This document shows, in pieces, positions 1 through 9,616 of a stretch of 64,000 nt of DNA. Position 1 is the stretch's first letter. Every line of letters starts with the position of its first letter. The DNA comes from Bradyrhizobium sp. WSM1417 (GTDB taxonomy: Bacteria; Pseudomonadota; Alphaproteobacteria; Rhizobiales; Xanthobacteraceae), in NCBI RefSeq assembly GCF_000515415.1, contig NZ_KI911783.1, forward strand, positions 1,788,392 to 1,852,391, read 5' to 3'. The notes beneath the pieces were generated by a model. The model saw nothing but the letters and a program-made list of their open reading frames with translations, was not told the DNA's origin and ran no database searches. The translations under genes and the position numbers were made by a program.

Positions 1-1163
1 AGCACCTGGTCGCCGGCCTGATGGCCGAACGTGTCGTTGTAGGCCTTGAAGTGATCGGCATCGATCATCAAGAGGGCGATCGGTGTCTTCTGCCGCATCG
101 CGCGGCGCCATTCGACGTCGATCACCTGGTCGAACTTGCGGCGGTTCTTCAGGCCGGTGAGCGCGTCGGTCGTCGCCATCTCCTCGAGCTTGCGCTCGGC
201 CTCGGCGCGCCGGCCGATCTCGCGCGCGAGCACCAGCGTTGAGGCCAGCATGAACAGGTTCAGCGCGAGGACCACGGCACCGATGCGATAGGCTTCCCTC
301 TGCCAGAGTTCGAACACGGCGCTCAGTGGCTTGCCCGCCACCACGAATAGCGGGCTGGTCCCACTGCTGCGGACATAGAGCCGCGGCGTGCCGTCGATCG
401 GCCCCTGACCGGCGAATGCGCCGCCGACCTTCAGATTTTCGGCCTTCCAGACCGGCCGGGCGGCCAGATTCGTGCCGATCACGTCGAGATCAAACGGCCG
501 CCGCATCATGACCGTACGGTCGCGCCTGAGCACGGTGATGGTGTCGTCGGGATCGAGGCTCAGCCGCTCGAACAATTCGTGGAAATAGCTGAAGCGGATG
601 GATCCGGCGACGACGCCGAGGAAGCCGCCGTCGGTATCGCTGATGCGCCGGCTCAGCACGATCGAATAGGCGCCGCGGAACAGCATGGGACGGCTGATGA
701 AGAGGCCTGCGTCGGGATTGTCCCGATGGACCTTGAAGTAGTCTTCCTCGCTCCGGTTTACCGGCGAGGGATCGAGCGTGGAAGCGTCGATGGTCAGCCG
801 GCCGTCGGCGTCGAACACCTGGATCGCGCCGAAATGCCTCGCCGTGGTCGAATGGTCGAACAGGATGAGGTGACGGATCGGCTTCGAGACCGTGGCGATC
901 TCCGGCAGCAGCATGTTGCTGGCGACCGCCTTGAGGGCCAGGTCGTAGATCTCGATGTTGCGGCTGATGTCGGATTCGATGGTCGTCGCCAGGTTTTCCA
1001 GCGTCTGACGGGCGAGCGCCTCCTCGCCGTGGCGCATGTCCAGCATGACGTTGACGCAAATGGCGGAAAAGCCGATCACCGTCACCACGGACGAGATGAT
1101 CAGCAGCTTCGCCGAAAGCCGCCATGGCCGGCGGGCCGTGACGTCGCGCCATCGAGACAACAT
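1..1163 (-). CDS. Membrane-anchored sensory diguanylate cyclase (GGDEF), 3' end cut by window edge
   Basis: About 387 residues are visible. An N-terminal membrane segment (about residues 15-37) leads into a roughly 240-residue extracytoplasmic region of Cache/sensor type, a second membrane segment (about 295-315), and the start of a GGDEF domain with the typical TDALTGLKNRRKFD and IDADHFKAYND stretches. The window edge falls in GHQAGDQVL, just before the signature GGEEF would appear, so activity cannot be judged. GGDEF domains make cyclic di-GMP from GTP, and the outer domain presumably senses a ligand. The ATG at 1163 has GGAGC about 6 bases upstream. Upstream in-frame sequence to 1179 adds nothing recognisable. 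Confidence 0.88.
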   Translation of the reverse strand, partial: MLSRWRDVTARRPWRLSAKLLIISSVVTVIGFSAICVNVMLDMRHGEEALARQTLENLATTIESDISRNIEIYDLALKAVASNMLLPEIATVSKPIRHLILFDHSTTARHFGAIQVFDADGRLTIDASTLDPSPVNRSEEDYFKVHRDNPDAGLFISRPMLFRGAYSIVLSRRISDTDGGFLGVVAGSIRFSYFHELFERLSLDPDDTITVLRRDRTVMMRRPFDLDVIGTNLAARPVWKAENLKVGGAFAGQGPIDGTPRLYVRSSGTSPLFVVAGKPLSAVFELWQREAYRIGAVVLALNLFMLASTLVLAREIGRRAEAERKLEEMATTDALTGLKNRRKFDQVIDVEWRRAMRQKTPIALLMIDADHFKAYNDTFGHQAGDQV

Positions 1164-1307
1164 CGTTTGCTCCCGACATTAGTGAATGCGCCCGAAAGCT
1201 TGAGCAGTGTTTAAGCCGGGACGGCGCTGCCGGAATGAGTTAAAAATTGGTTTCCGCGGCTCACGTTTTTGGGCAAAGCGGGGCTTCGACCAGCGAAGAG
1301 GACAGCG

Positions 1308-1571
1308 GTGAACGACTACGACGCGTTGCGCGATTATCTGATGCGGCAGAAGCAGGCGGAATTCGTGCTGACCTATGAACAGATCGAAGAGATCATCGGC
1401 GCGGCCCTGCCGCGCGCGGCCAATCGTGCCTCATGGTGGGACAGCCTGCGCAGCCCGGACATCCAGATGCCGCAACGCGAAGCCTGCCTCGCCGCGGGTT
1501 TCAAGGCGATGCGGATGCCGGACGGTGCGAGCGTGCGGTTCACGAAGCTGAAGAGTGACCGGCGGCGCTAG
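1308..1571 (+). CDS. Small DUF7662-type protein
   Basis: This 87-residue cytoplasmic protein has the pattern YDALRDYLM, then LTYEQIEEIIGAALP, then ASWWDS, which matches the small DUF7662 domain as I recall it. The function is unknown. I chose GTG at 1308 because AGAGGA lies about 7 bases upstream. An in-frame TTG at 1269 would add 13 unconvincing residues. It stands alone and is divergent from the cyclase gene at 1163. Confidence 0.7.
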   Translation: MNDYDALRDYLMRQKQAEFVLTYEQIEEIIGAALPRAANRASWWDSLRSPDIQMPQREACLAAGFKAMRMPDGASVRFTKLKSDRRR

Positions 1572-1587
1572 CGGTGTGCGCTCTCTT

Positions 1588-1733
1588 CCCTTCTCCCCTT
1601 GCGGGAGAAGGTGGCGCGAAGCGCCGGATGAGGGGTTGCATCCGCGATTGAGAGAGTAGCATTCGGGGGGGAGATACCCCTCACCCCCGCTCGCTTTGCG
1701 AGCGGACCCTCTCCCGCAAGGGGAGAGGGAAAG
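1588..1733. repeat. REP-like palindromic element (ctctcccgcaaggggagag family)
   Basis: Two oppositely oriented copies of a CTCCCCTTGCGGGAGA-like palindrome flank GGCGCGAAGCGCCGG and GCTCGCTTTGCGAGC stems. Related copies recur at about 20862, 32985, 34964 and 35352 in this window, so it is a dispersed intergenic element. Confidence 0.8.
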
Positions 1734-1738
1734 AAGAG

Positions 1739-4615
1739 CTAGCTCGCCGCTTCCAGGCGCACTTCCGTGAGCAGGCGCATCGCGGCGTCGGCGTCCATGG
1801 GTTCGCCGAAGGCAAACCCTTGCGCGTATTCGCAGCCCATCTGGTAGAGCTCGACCGCGTCGGAATCGGTCTCGGCACCTTCGGCGACCACGTCCATGCC
1901 GAGATCGTGCGCGAGCGCGATGATGGACTTCAGGATCACCGGGCGGGTGCCGCGGTTGGTGGTGCGCACGAAGGATTGGTCGATCTTGATGGTGTCGAAC
2001 GGGAAGCGCTGCAGATAGGCCAGCGACGAATGGCCGGTGCCGAAATCGTCGAGCGACAGCCCGGTGCCGAGCTCGCGGATCCGCGTCAGCATCTGCGCCG
2101 CGTGCTCCGGATTCTCCATCACCAGCGATTCCGTCAGTTCCAGCTTCAACGTGCCGCGCGCGACCGAGGAGCGCGACAGCACGGTGCGGATGTCGTGGAT
2201 CAGATCGTGGCGCAGCAATTGCCGCGAGGAGACGTTGACCGATGCAAAGATCGGCTCGCGCGAGCGCATCGCGCGCTGCCAGATCGAGAGCTGCTTGGCG
2301 GTCTGGTCGAGCACGAACATGCCGAGGTCGATGATCAGGCCGGTCTCTTCCGCGATGGTGATGAATTCCGACGGCGCCATGCGTCCGAGCTTGGGATGAT
2401 CCCAGCGCACCAGCGCCTCGAAGCCGGCCACTGAACGGTCTTCAAGCCGCACGATCGGCTGGTACAGGATCGTGAGCTCCTGCCGCTCGATGGCACGGCG
2501 CAGTTCGCTCTCCAGCGTCAGCCGGTCGGTCTTTCGCGCGCGCATCGCGGACTTGTAAACGTCGATGCGGTCGCCGCCGATGCGCTTGGAGTGATACATC
2601 GCAAGCTCGGCGTCCTTGATGATCTCGTCCGTGAGCTGAACTTGCGGATCGGACAAGGCAAGGCCGATCGATGCCGTGAGAAAGATCTCGCGTTCGTTGA
2701 AGGCGATCGGCGCGCGGATGGTCTTGCGGATGGTCTCGGCGAAGGCGGTGATGCGGGCGGGGTCCTGCTCCGAGAGCAGGATCAAGCCGAACTGGTCGCC
2801 GGCGAGCCGCGCCAGCGTATCCTGCGGCTTCAGGATGCGGGTGAGGCGGCGGGCCAGCGTCAGCAGGATGGAATCGCCGACCGCGATGCCGACGGAATCG
2901 TTGACCTGCTTGAAGCGGTCGAGGTCGATCACCATCAGCGTCGGCCGCAGCGTCGGCATGGTCTTGGCAAAATGCGCGACGGCGCCGAGCCGGTCCATGA
3001 ACAGCTTGCGGTTGGGCAGGCCGGTAAGATTGTCATGCACGGAATCGTGCAGCAGGCGCTCCTCGGCGTTGCGCAGCTCGGTGACGTCGGTGAGGGTGCC
3101 GACCACGCGCGAGACCTCGCCGTCGGAGCCGACCACCGGGCGCGCCTTCAGCGCGAACCACATGAAGTGACCGTCCGGCGTGCGCAGGCGGAAATCCTGC
3201 ACCAGGCGGCCGCGGCGCTGGTCGAGCACGCTGTCGAGCGCGGCGCGGAAACGGTCCTGATCGAGCGGGTGCAGCACTTCCAGCCAGGAGGCGGCCGGGC
3301 CTTCCAGCGTGCCGCGCTTGAGGCCGAGCAGGGCCTCGGTCTCAGGACTGGTGAAGACCTTGTCGGCGGAAACGTCCCAGTCCCAGATCAGATCGCCGGA
3401 ACCGGCCAGCGCCAACGCGCGGCGCTCGATGTCGGAGACGACGCCGGTGGTGGCGCCGCCGCCGGCGAACGCATGTTGCATCACCGTGAAGCCGATCAGC
3501 ATCACGATCAGCACGAGGCCGCCGAGCAGCGCAGGGCCGACGATGTCGTTGGTGACGGAGCCCGCGACCGTCATGCCGGCCGCGACCACCCAGACCACCA
3601 GCAGGAACCAGGTCGGGATCAGCAGCACCGCGCGGTCGAAGCCGTGGGTGGAGAGATAGACGATCAGCGCGAAGCCGGCGAAGGCAATCAACACCAGCGA
3701 TATGCGCGCGATGCCGGACGCCACCGCAGGGTCGAACAGGGCCAGCGCAACCAGAGAGCCCAGGAACGCGAGCCAGCCCACCGTGATGTGGGAATAGCGC
3801 ACGTGCCATCGACTGAGATTGAGATAGGCGAACAGGAACACCAGCAGCGTCGCCGCCAGGATCGCCTCGCCCGCCGCGCGCCAGATGCGCTCGGCGTTGT
3901 TCGACATGTCGAGCACCTTGCCCCAGAAGCCGAAATCGACGCCGATATAGACCAGCACCGCCCAGGCCAGCGCCGCGGCGGCCGGGAACATGATGCTGCC
4001 CTTGACCACGAACAGGATGGTCAGCACCAGCGCCAGCAAGCCGGAGATGCCGATCACGATGCCCTGGTACAGCGTGAACGAGTTGACCTTGTCCTTGTAG
4101 GATTCCGGCTCCCACAAATAGAGCTGCGGCAGCTTGTCGGTGCGCAGCTCCGCGACGAAGGTGACGACGGCGCCGGGATCGAGGGTAACGCGGAAGACGT
4201 CGGCGGTCGGGCTCTCCTGCCGCTCCGGCCGGTCGCCGGTCGAGGGCGTGATGGTCGCGATGCGCGACAGCCCGAGATCGGGCCACAGCAGCCCCGAGGA
4301 GACGATGCGGTAATGCGGGGCGACGATCAGGCGGTCGAGTTGGTCGTCGGTGTTGTTGGCGAGCGCGAACACCACCCAGTTCTGGCCGCCTTCGCGGGCG
4401 CGCACCTCGATGCGGCGGACGATGCCGTCGGTGCCGGGCGCGGTCGAGACCTGGATGCGGTCGGCGTCGCTGCGCTGATGCTCGAGCACGCCGGTGAGGT
4501 CGATCGCGGGCGCGTCACCGCGGACGCTGACAGCGTCCAGCGCGCGCGCCGGGAACGCGCAGACGAGAATCATGAGGCCCAGCGCTATGGGCGCGAGGCA
4601 CCTGATCAGACGCAA
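1739..4615 (-). CDS. Membrane PAS-GGDEF-EAL protein, probable c-di-GMP phosphodiesterase
   Basis: The 958-residue protein has a signal peptide ending near ARA, an extracytoplasmic domain (about 25-175), a multi-helix membrane region (about 180-400), PAS (about 410-530), GGDEF (about 540-700) and EAL (about 710-955). The cyclase signature is degenerate (LAGDQFG in place of GGDEF), while the EAL side keeps FEALVRW, ELTES, DDFGTG and KIDQSF. It therefore probably hydrolyses cyclic di-GMP, with the GGDEF domain perhaps binding GTP. TTG at 4615 is chosen because GGAGAA lies 6 bases upstream and the product then begins with a clean signal peptide. Extending to 4828 would add 71 poor residues. The gene lies downstream of the quinone oxidoreductase gene on the same strand. 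Confidence 0.88.
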   Translation of the reverse strand: MRLIRCLAPIALGLMILVCAFPARALDAVSVRGDAPAIDLTGVLEHQRSDADRIQVSTAPGTDGIVRRIEVRAREGGQNWVVFALANNTDDQLDRLIVAPHYRIVSSGLLWPDLGLSRIATITPSTGDRPERQESPTADVFRVTLDPGAVVTFVAELRTDKLPQLYLWEPESYKDKVNSFTLYQGIVIGISGLLALVLTILFVVKGSIMFPAAAALAWAVLVYIGVDFGFWGKVLDMSNNAERIWRAAGEAILAATLLVFLFAYLNLSRWHVRYSHITVGWLAFLGSLVALALFDPAVASGIARISLVLIAFAGFALIVYLSTHGFDRAVLLIPTWFLLVVWVVAAGMTVAGSVTNDIVGPALLGGLVLIVMLIGFTVMQHAFAGGGATTGVVSDIERRALALAGSGDLIWDWDVSADKVFTSPETEALLGLKRGTLEGPAASWLEVLHPLDQDRFRAALDSVLDQRRGRLVQDFRLRTPDGHFMWFALKARPVVGSDGEVSRVVGTLTDVTELRNAEERLLHDSVHDNLTGLPNRKLFMDRLGAVAHFAKTMPTLRPTLMVIDLDRFKQVNDSVGIAVGDSILLTLARRLTRILKPQDTLARLAGDQFGLILLSEQDPARITAFAETIRKTIRAPIAFNEREIFLTASIGLALSDPQVQLTDEIIKDAELAMYHSKRIGGDRIDVYKSAMRARKTDRLTLESELRRAIERQELTILYQPIVRLEDRSVAGFEALVRWDHPKLGRMAPSEFITIAEETGLIIDLGMFVLDQTAKQLSIWQRAMRSREPIFASVNVSSRQLLRHDLIHDIRTVLSRSSVARGTLKLELTESLVMENPEHAAQMLTRIRELGTGLSLDDFGTGHSSLAYLQRFPFDTIKIDQSFVRTTNRGTRPVILKSIIALAHDLGMDVVAEGAETDSDAVELYQMGCEYAQGFAFGEPMDADAAMRLLTEVRLEAAS

Positions 4616-4769
4616 GGTCAGTTCTCCGCGTTCGACGCAAACTGTTCGGTGCAGGCTCTTCGGTGCACGGCGTTTTCCGAACGGAACAAGGTGGTTCGGT
4701 GCGTCGCGATAGATGCCACGAAAGCAAGGAAAATCAAAGGGTTTCCGGCTTGGCCTGTGGGCCGCTGGC

Positions 4770-5768
4770 CTAGACCTCCAACACAATTTTGCCAATATGT
4801 GCCGAGGTTTCCATCCGCCGGTGCGCATCGGATGCCTTTTCCAGCGGGAAAGTGCTGTCCATCAGCGGCTTGACCCGGCCTTCGCGTAAAAGCGGCATCA
4901 CTTTCGCCTCGATCGCGGCCACCATCGCCGCCTTGTCCGCATTACTACGGGGGCGCAGCGTCGAGCCGGTATGGGTCAGGCGCTTCACCATCACCTTGGC
5001 GATGTTGACGGTGACCTTGGGCCCGTTGAGGGTCGCGATCTGCACGATGCGGCCGTCGAGCGCGGCGGCGTCATAGTTGCGATCGACATAGTCGCCGGCG
5101 ACCATGTCGAGGATCAGATTGGCGCCGGCATTGTTCGTCTCCGCCTTGACCACGGCGACGAAGTCTTCGTCCTTGTAGTTGATGGCACGATCCGCGCCGA
5201 GCTTGAGGCAGGCATCGATCTTGTCCTGCGATCCCACGGTGACGATCACCTTGGCGCCGAACGCTTTTGCGAGTTGGATCGCCATGGTGCCGATGCCGGA
5301 CGAGCCGCCATGGATCAGCAGCGTCTCGCCGGCCTTCAGCCCGCCGCGCTCGAACACGTTGTGCCAGACCGTCATCAGCGTTTCCGGCAGCGCGCCGGCT
5401 TCCTTGATCGACAGCGACGGCGGCACGCTCATCGCCTGGCCGTCCTGCGCGATGCAGTACTGCGCATAACCGCCACCGGCGACGAGCGACATCACCTTGT
5501 CGCCGATCTTGTGCCGCTTGGCGTTGCTGCCGACGGCCACCACTTCGCCCGCGATCTCGAGGCCGGGCAGGTCGCTGGCGCCGGGCGGCGGCGGATAGGC
5601 GCCGGAGCGCTGCGCCACGTCGGGCCGGTTGACGCCGGCGGCCTGCACCTTGACCAGGATCTCGTCGGGCCCGGGCTGCGGCAGCGCCCGCTCTTCCGGC
5701 ACCAGCACTTCCGGTCCGCCGGGTTTCGAGATGGCGACCACGGTCATTTGCGCGGGCAGCTTGTCCAT
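4770..5768 (-). CDS. NAD(P)H quinone oxidoreductase (zeta-crystallin/PIG3-like MDR family)
   Basis: This is a 332-residue zinc-independent medium-chain dehydrogenase/reductase. The N-terminal catalytic half has the QAAGVNRPDVAQRSG segment typical of quinone reductases. The Rossmann half has LLIHGGSSGIGTMAIQLAK (about residues 149-167), including the glycine-rich NADPH loop. No structural-zinc cysteine cluster is seen. It probably reduces quinones or small enones using NADPH. The start ATG at 5768 sits about 110 bases from the divergent DUF1192 gene, so the two may share a promoter region. Confidence 0.88.
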   Translation of the reverse strand: MDKLPAQMTVVAISKPGGPEVLVPEERALPQPGPDEILVKVQAAGVNRPDVAQRSGAYPPPPGASDLPGLEIAGEVVAVGSNAKRHKIGDKVMSLVAGGGYAQYCIAQDGQAMSVPPSLSIKEAGALPETLMTVWHNVFERGGLKAGETLLIHGGSSGIGTMAIQLAKAFGAKVIVTVGSQDKIDACLKLGADRAINYKDEDFVAVVKAETNNAGANLILDMVAGDYVDRNYDAAALDGRIVQIATLNGPKVTVNIAKVMVKRLTHTGSTLRPRSNADKAAMVAAIEAKVMPLLREGRVKPLMDSTFPLEKASDAHRRMETSAHIGKIVLEV

Positions 5769-5879
5769 GATGTGTCCTTGAGCAAAGGTGCGGGATGGAA
5801 CGAGGCCATTGCTTAGCCAGCGCGGTGCAGGCTGGCAACCGCCTCAGCCGCTTGTGAAGCGAACGCAGGAGGAACCAGG

Positions 5880-6071
5880 ATGGCGATGGAAGACGACGAC
5901 CGCCCGCGCAAGAAGATCAGCCATGACATCGGACAGGATCTCTCACTCTTGTCGGTGGAGGAACTGACCGAGCGCATCGCGCTGCTCAAGGGCGAGATCA
6001 CAAGGCTGGAAGAAGCCACAACAAAGAAGCGCGCCTCGCGCGATGCGGCCAACAGTGTTTTCAAGAAGTAG
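5880..6071 (+). CDS. DUF1192 family small coiled-coil protein
   Basis: The 63-residue protein consists of a charged N-terminus followed by a heptad-like helix (about residues 26-50, LSVEELTERIALLKGEITRL). This matches the DUF1192 family found across Rhizobiales. The function is unknown. A strong AGGAGG lies about 8 bases before the ATG at 5880. A second in-frame ATG at 5886 is possible but less well spaced. Confidence 0.82.
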   Translation: MAMEDDDRPRKKISHDIGQDLSLLSVEELTERIALLKGEITRLEEATTKKRASRDAANSVFKK

Positions 6072-6083
6072 GCTCGAAACAAT

Positions 6084-6240
6084 AGCTGTCGTCCCGGCGG
6101 AGGCCGGGACCCATACGCCGTGCGAGCAGTTTTCCGAAGACTCGGAGTTGCCGGCTCGCGCGACGACTTCTCCCTGTGGCTATGGGCCCCGGCCCCCGTG
6201 CGCAATTGCGCACTAGGCCGGGGCGACGGGGAGAGTTCGT
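6084..6240. repeat. Imperfect palindromic intergenic repeat
   Basis: The stretch carries GTCCCGGCGGAGGCCGGGAC, GCGCAATTGCGC and GGCCCCGGCCC/GGCCGGGGCGAC arms with opposite orientations at its ends, like the other dispersed REP-type elements here. No convincing coding potential. Confidence 0.55.
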
Positions 6241-6314
6241 TCCGCGCACCCACTCGGCCACTGACCGACATGGCTAACGAATCCTCAAAATAATCGCTCG
6301 TTTACTCCACATTA

Positions 6315-6437
6315 AGCTTTCGAGTTTATGACTTGGAACTGTCCTTGTTTGGACACCGAGTGGCTCCTGTCCACTCTGTTTGACGCCTCCCTGTTATCAA
6401 CTTTCAAAGCCGCCGGTTTTCCGGCGGCTCTTTTTTT
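6315..6437 (+). ncRNA. Candidate structured small RNA with its own terminator
   Basis: Between DUF1192 and DUF1465 there are three successive stems: GTCC/GGAC (6341-6354), GAGTGG/CCACTC (6358-6376) and a perfect 8-bp GC stem closed by a TTTT loop and followed by T7 (6409-6437). A pyrimidine stretch GCCTCCC lies unpaired between stems 2 and 3 and is complementary to ribosome binding sites. This layout is typical of Hfq-type trans-acting alphaproteobacterial sRNAs. I cannot assign it to a named family, and the 5' end is a guess. Confidence 0.5.
6409..6437 (+). terminator. Strong rho-independent terminator
   Basis: GCCGCCGG (6409-6416), TTTT loop, CCGGCGGC (6421-6428), then CTTTTTTT. It is on the plus strand and could end the candidate sRNA or the DUF1192 transcript. 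Confidence 0.88.
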
Positions 6438-6608
6438 GTGCCCGGCTCCGGCTTTTGCGTCTCGCCGCGGTTGAATTCCGGGCAAAGACCCGCGGAAACC
6501 ATATCCGCGCTTGTCACTGGACTCGGCGTCCCGCCCGCGCAATGATTTGTTCATCATAAGCCGGCGCCAAAGCCGGGCAGTCAGACAGTTGCGTAAGGGG
6601 CGTTAACC

Positions 6609-7118
6609 ATGGAACGTTTGCAAGCCGAAGGCGCTCTCGTTCAACTCAGCGAGCGGTTCACCAATTCTGCGGCGTTCGGCATCCTGTTCCGCGAGGGCAT
6701 GGACCTGGTGGAAGAGACCGCCGCCTATCTCGATGGCGCCGGCCGCACCGAGGCCAAGGCGCTCGATCGTGCCGTCAGCCTCACCTATGCGACCGAGAGC
6801 ATGCGTCTGACCACCCGCCTGATGCAGCTTGCCTCGTGGCTGCTGCTGCACCGCGCAGTCAAGGAAGGCGAGATGACGCTGGGCCAGGCCAATCGCGAAA
6901 AGACCAAGGTCAAGCTCTCCGCCGCCGATCCCGGCTCAACCGACAGCATCGAGAAGCTGCCGTCGCAGCTCCAGGACCTGATCCATCGCTCGATGAGCCT
7001 TCAGACCCGCGTGCGCCGGCTGGACACCACCATCCACACCCCGCCGGTCGATCATTCCTCGATCGGCAACCCGCTGGTGCCGCATCTCAACGCGCTGAAG
7101 GCGGCGTTCGAGCGGTAA
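6609..7118 (+). CDS. DUF1465 family protein
   Basis: A 169-residue cytoplasmic helical protein beginning with ERLQAEGALVQLSERFTNS. It is conserved in Rhizobiales, where it is annotated as DUF1465. The region around TTRLMQLASWLLLHRAVKEG is characteristic. The role is not established. ATG at 6609 follows AAGGGG. It sits between the DUF1192 gene and rpmE. Confidence 0.82.
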   Translation: MERLQAEGALVQLSERFTNSAAFGILFREGMDLVEETAAYLDGAGRTEAKALDRAVSLTYATESMRLTTRLMQLASWLLLHRAVKEGEMTLGQANREKTKVKLSAADPGSTDSIEKLPSQLQDLIHRSMSLQTRVRRLDTTIHTPPVDHSSIGNPLVPHLNALKAAFER

Positions 7119-7123
7119 GCCCC

Positions 7124-7206
7124 GTCATTGCGAGCGTAGCGAAGCAATCCAGAAATCCCTCCGCGGAGACAGTCTGGATTGCTTCGTCGCAAGAGCTTCT
7201 CGCAAT
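7124..7206. repeat. Short palindromic repeat (gtcattgcgagc family)
   Basis: CGTCATTGCGAGCGTAGCG and GAAGCAATCCAGA on the left are mirrored by TCTGGATTGCTTC and CTCGCAATGACG on the right, giving a long imperfect hairpin. Confidence 0.75.
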
Positions 7207-7221
7207 GACGAGCGTCCCCCA

Positions 7222-7258
7222 AAACAAAAAAACGCCCCCGGCTCTCCGGGGGCGTTTT
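7222..7258 (-). terminator. Terminator of rpmE, possibly bidirectional
   Basis: An 11-bp stem AACGCCCCCGG/CCGGGGGCGTT with a CTCT loop (7231-7256). The minus strand reads into a T-rich run after the stem, directly downstream of rpmE. The plus strand also ends in TTTT. Confidence 0.85.
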
Positions 7259-7282
7259 CGTCTCCAGCCGCGAGGGGCCGGA

Positions 7283-7510
7283 TCAATCCTTTTTGAGGAA
7301 GCCCGAAAACTTCTTCTGGAAGCGCGAAACGCGACCGCCGCGATCCATCAGCTGGGCGTTGCCGCCGGTCCAGGCCGGGTGCGACTTGGGGTCGATGTCG
7401 AGGTTCAGCGTGTCGCCTTCCTTGCCCCAGGTGGAGCGGGTCAGGTACTCGGTTCCGTCGGTCATCACGACCTTAATCGTATGATAGTTCGGGTGAATTT
7501 CGGCTTTCAT
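7283..7510 (-). CDS. rpmE: 50S ribosomal protein L31 (zinc-independent form)
   Basis: The 75-residue sequence opens with [20 protein letters not shown] and contains SHPAWTGG, both hallmarks of L31. It has no cysteines, so it is the form lacking the zinc-binding CxxC set. It is a component of the large ribosomal subunit at the inter-subunit bridge. It is followed by a strong terminator. Confidence 0.97.
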   Translation of the reverse strand: MKAEIHPNYHTIKVVMTDGTEYLTRSTWGKEGDTLNLDIDPKSHPAWTGGNAQLMDRGGRVSRFQKKFSGFLKKD

Positions 7511-7754
7511 GGCAATTCCTCGGCGCCCCGGCGCCTCACTTGAGTGGCTATCGAATGACGGATTTGGCGCGGTCTATACCCCACAGGCCCCTGTAAAACA
7601 AGCCATTCCAGGGTCTTGGCAAGGTCTTGGCTAGCCCTTTGGGGTTTTGGGTAGGGGACCGGGCGGCCCCCTAAGGGACATCCCGGATTTGCCACTCCCG
7701 CTCGCCCGGCCTATCTGGAGCGGAGCACCTCTCTTTGTCTTTTGGTCGGATCTC

Positions 7755-9581
7755 ATGAGCGCAGTAGAACGGCTTGAAACCGGGCCCGCGGAAGCCCCGT
7801 CGATCGAGGCCGACCTGATCGAGGCGCCGGCGAAGAGCCGCGCGAAGCTGCGGCCGCTGCTGGCGCTTGCGCCCTATGTGGCGCGCTATCGCGGCCGGGC
7901 GGCGCTGGCCTTTGTCGCGCTGACGATCGCGGCGCTGACCACCTTGCTGGTGCCGGTGGCGGTGCGCAGGATGATCGATTTCGGCCTGACGCCTGAGGGC
8001 ATCGAGCTGATCAACAGCTACTTCTCGGTGATGATCGCCGTCGTTGCCGTGCTCGCGCTGGCGAGCGCTGCGCGCTACTACCTCGTGATGACGATCGGCG
8101 AGCGCATCGTCGCCGATCTCAGGCGCGACGTCTTCGCCCATCTGCTGTCGCTGTCGCCGGCCTTCTTCGATTCCGCGCGCAGCGGCGAGCTGGTGTCGCG
8201 CCTGACCGCCGACACCACCCAGATCAAATCCTCCGTCGGCGCCTCGGTCTCGATCGCGCTGCGCAATCTGATGATGTTCTTCGGTGCCGCCGCGATGATG
8301 GTGATCACCAGCCCGCGGCTATCGGGCTTCGTGCTGCTGGCCATTCCCCTGATCGTGCTGCCGCTGGTCGCCTTCGGGCGCTGGGTGCGGCGGCTGTCGC
8401 GCAATGCGCAGGACACGCTGGCCGAGGCCTCCGCCTATGCGAGCGAGCTCGTCGGTGCGATCCGCACCGTGCAGGCCTATACCAGCGAGAGCCTTGCCGA
8501 AAAGCGTTTCGGCGGCGAGGTCGAACAGGCCTATGAAGCCGCGCGCACGTCCACGCAGGCGCGTGCCGTGCTCACCGCCATCATCATCTTCATCGTGTTC
8601 GCAAGCGTGGTCGCGATCCTCTGGATCGGCTCGCACGACGTGCTGACCGGCACCATCACGCCGGGCCGGCTCGGCCAGTTCGTGCTCTATGCGGCTTTCG
8701 CCGCGGCCGGCCTCGGCCAGCTCAGCGAGGTCTGGGGCGAGATCTCGGCGGCATCAGGCGCTGCCGAGCGCCTGTTCGAGATCCTGCATGTGCAGCCCGA
8801 CATCACCGCGCCCGCGTCGCCGCGCGCGCTGCCGGTGCCGGCGCGCGGCGAAGTCGGCTTCGATCATGTCAGCTTCGCCTATCCGGCGCGGCGTGACGTC
8901 AATGTGCTGGATGCCGTCTCGTTCACCGTGCGCCCCGGCGAGAAGGTTGCGATCGTCGGTCCGTCCGGCGCCGGCAAGAGCACGATCTTCCATCTGCTGT
9001 TGCGCTTCTACGATCCGCGCAGCGGCGCGATCTTGCTCGACGGCGTGCCGGTCAAATCCGCCGATCCGCGTGACTTCCGTTCGCGCATCGCGCTGGTGCC
9101 GCAGGAATCCAACGTGTTCGCGGCCAGCGCCCGCGACAACATCCGCTTCGGCCGGCCCGATGCCACCGATGCCGAGGTCGAGCGCGCGGCCGAGCTCGCG
9201 CACGCCGCCGAGTTCATCCGGCGCCTGCCCGAAGGTTTCGACACACCGCTCGGCGAGCGCGGCGTGACGCTGTCCGGCGGCCAGCGCCAGCGCATCGCCA
9301 TTGCGCGCGCGATCCTGCGCGATGCGCCGCTGCTGCTGCTCGATGAAGCCACCTCCGCGCTCGATGCCGAAAGCGAGACGCTGGTGCAGACCGCGCTGGA
9401 AGAGCTGATGCGCCACCGCACCACCCTCGTCATCGCGCACCGCCTCGCCACCGTCTTGTCCTGCGACCGCATCCTGGTGATGGACCAGGGTCGGATCGTC
9501 GAGCAGGGCACGCATGCGGAGCTGGTGGCCGCGAACGGACTCTATGCCAGGCTGGCGAGGTTGCAGTTCGAGGGGGCGTGA
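7755..9581 (+). CDS. ABC exporter half-transporter (fused permease-ATPase, MsbA/LmrA type)
   Basis: The 608-residue protein has six predicted transmembrane helices (about residues 45-330) followed by an ATPase domain (about 370-600). The ATPase motifs are complete: Walker [11 protein letters not shown]-loop VPQES, signature LSGGQRQR, Walker [13 protein letters not shown] and switch histidine VIAHR. It would work as a homodimer exporting lipid or a hydrophobic compound across the inner membrane. The substrate is not evident. ATG at 7755 is chosen, since in-frame sequence upstream to 7647 is low quality. Confidence 0.92.
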   Translation: MSAVERLETGPAEAPSIEADLIEAPAKSRAKLRPLLALAPYVARYRGRAALAFVALTIAALTTLLVPVAVRRMIDFGLTPEGIELINSYFSVMIAVVAVLALASAARYYLVMTIGERIVADLRRDVFAHLLSLSPAFFDSARSGELVSRLTADTTQIKSSVGASVSIALRNLMMFFGAAAMMVITSPRLSGFVLLAIPLIVLPLVAFGRWVRRLSRNAQDTLAEASAYASELVGAIRTVQAYTSESLAEKRFGGEVEQAYEAARTSTQARAVLTAIIIFIVFASVVAILWIGSHDVLTGTITPGRLGQFVLYAAFAAAGLGQLSEVWGEISAASGAAERLFEILHVQPDITAPASPRALPVPARGEVGFDHVSFAYPARRDVNVLDAVSFTVRPGEKVAIVGPSGAGKSTIFHLLLRFYDPRSGAILLDGVPVKSADPRDFRSRIALVPQESNVFAASARDNIRFGRPDATDAEVERAAELAHAAEFIRRLPEGFDTPLGERGVTLSGGQRQRIAIARAILRDAPLLLLDEATSALDAESETLVQTALEELMRHRTTLVIAHRLATVLSCDRILVMDQGRIVEQGTHAELVAANGLYARLARLQFEGA

Positions 9582-9616
9582 GGCGGAGTAGTTCGGACTG
9601 CTGCCCCACTCACAGT

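Noticed and set aside
2591..4873. 760-codon open frame on the plus strand opposite the PAS-GGDEF-EAL gene
   Set aside because: It is a shadow frame in high-GC DNA with His/Arg/Asp-rich composition and no family match. The minus-strand gene is clear.
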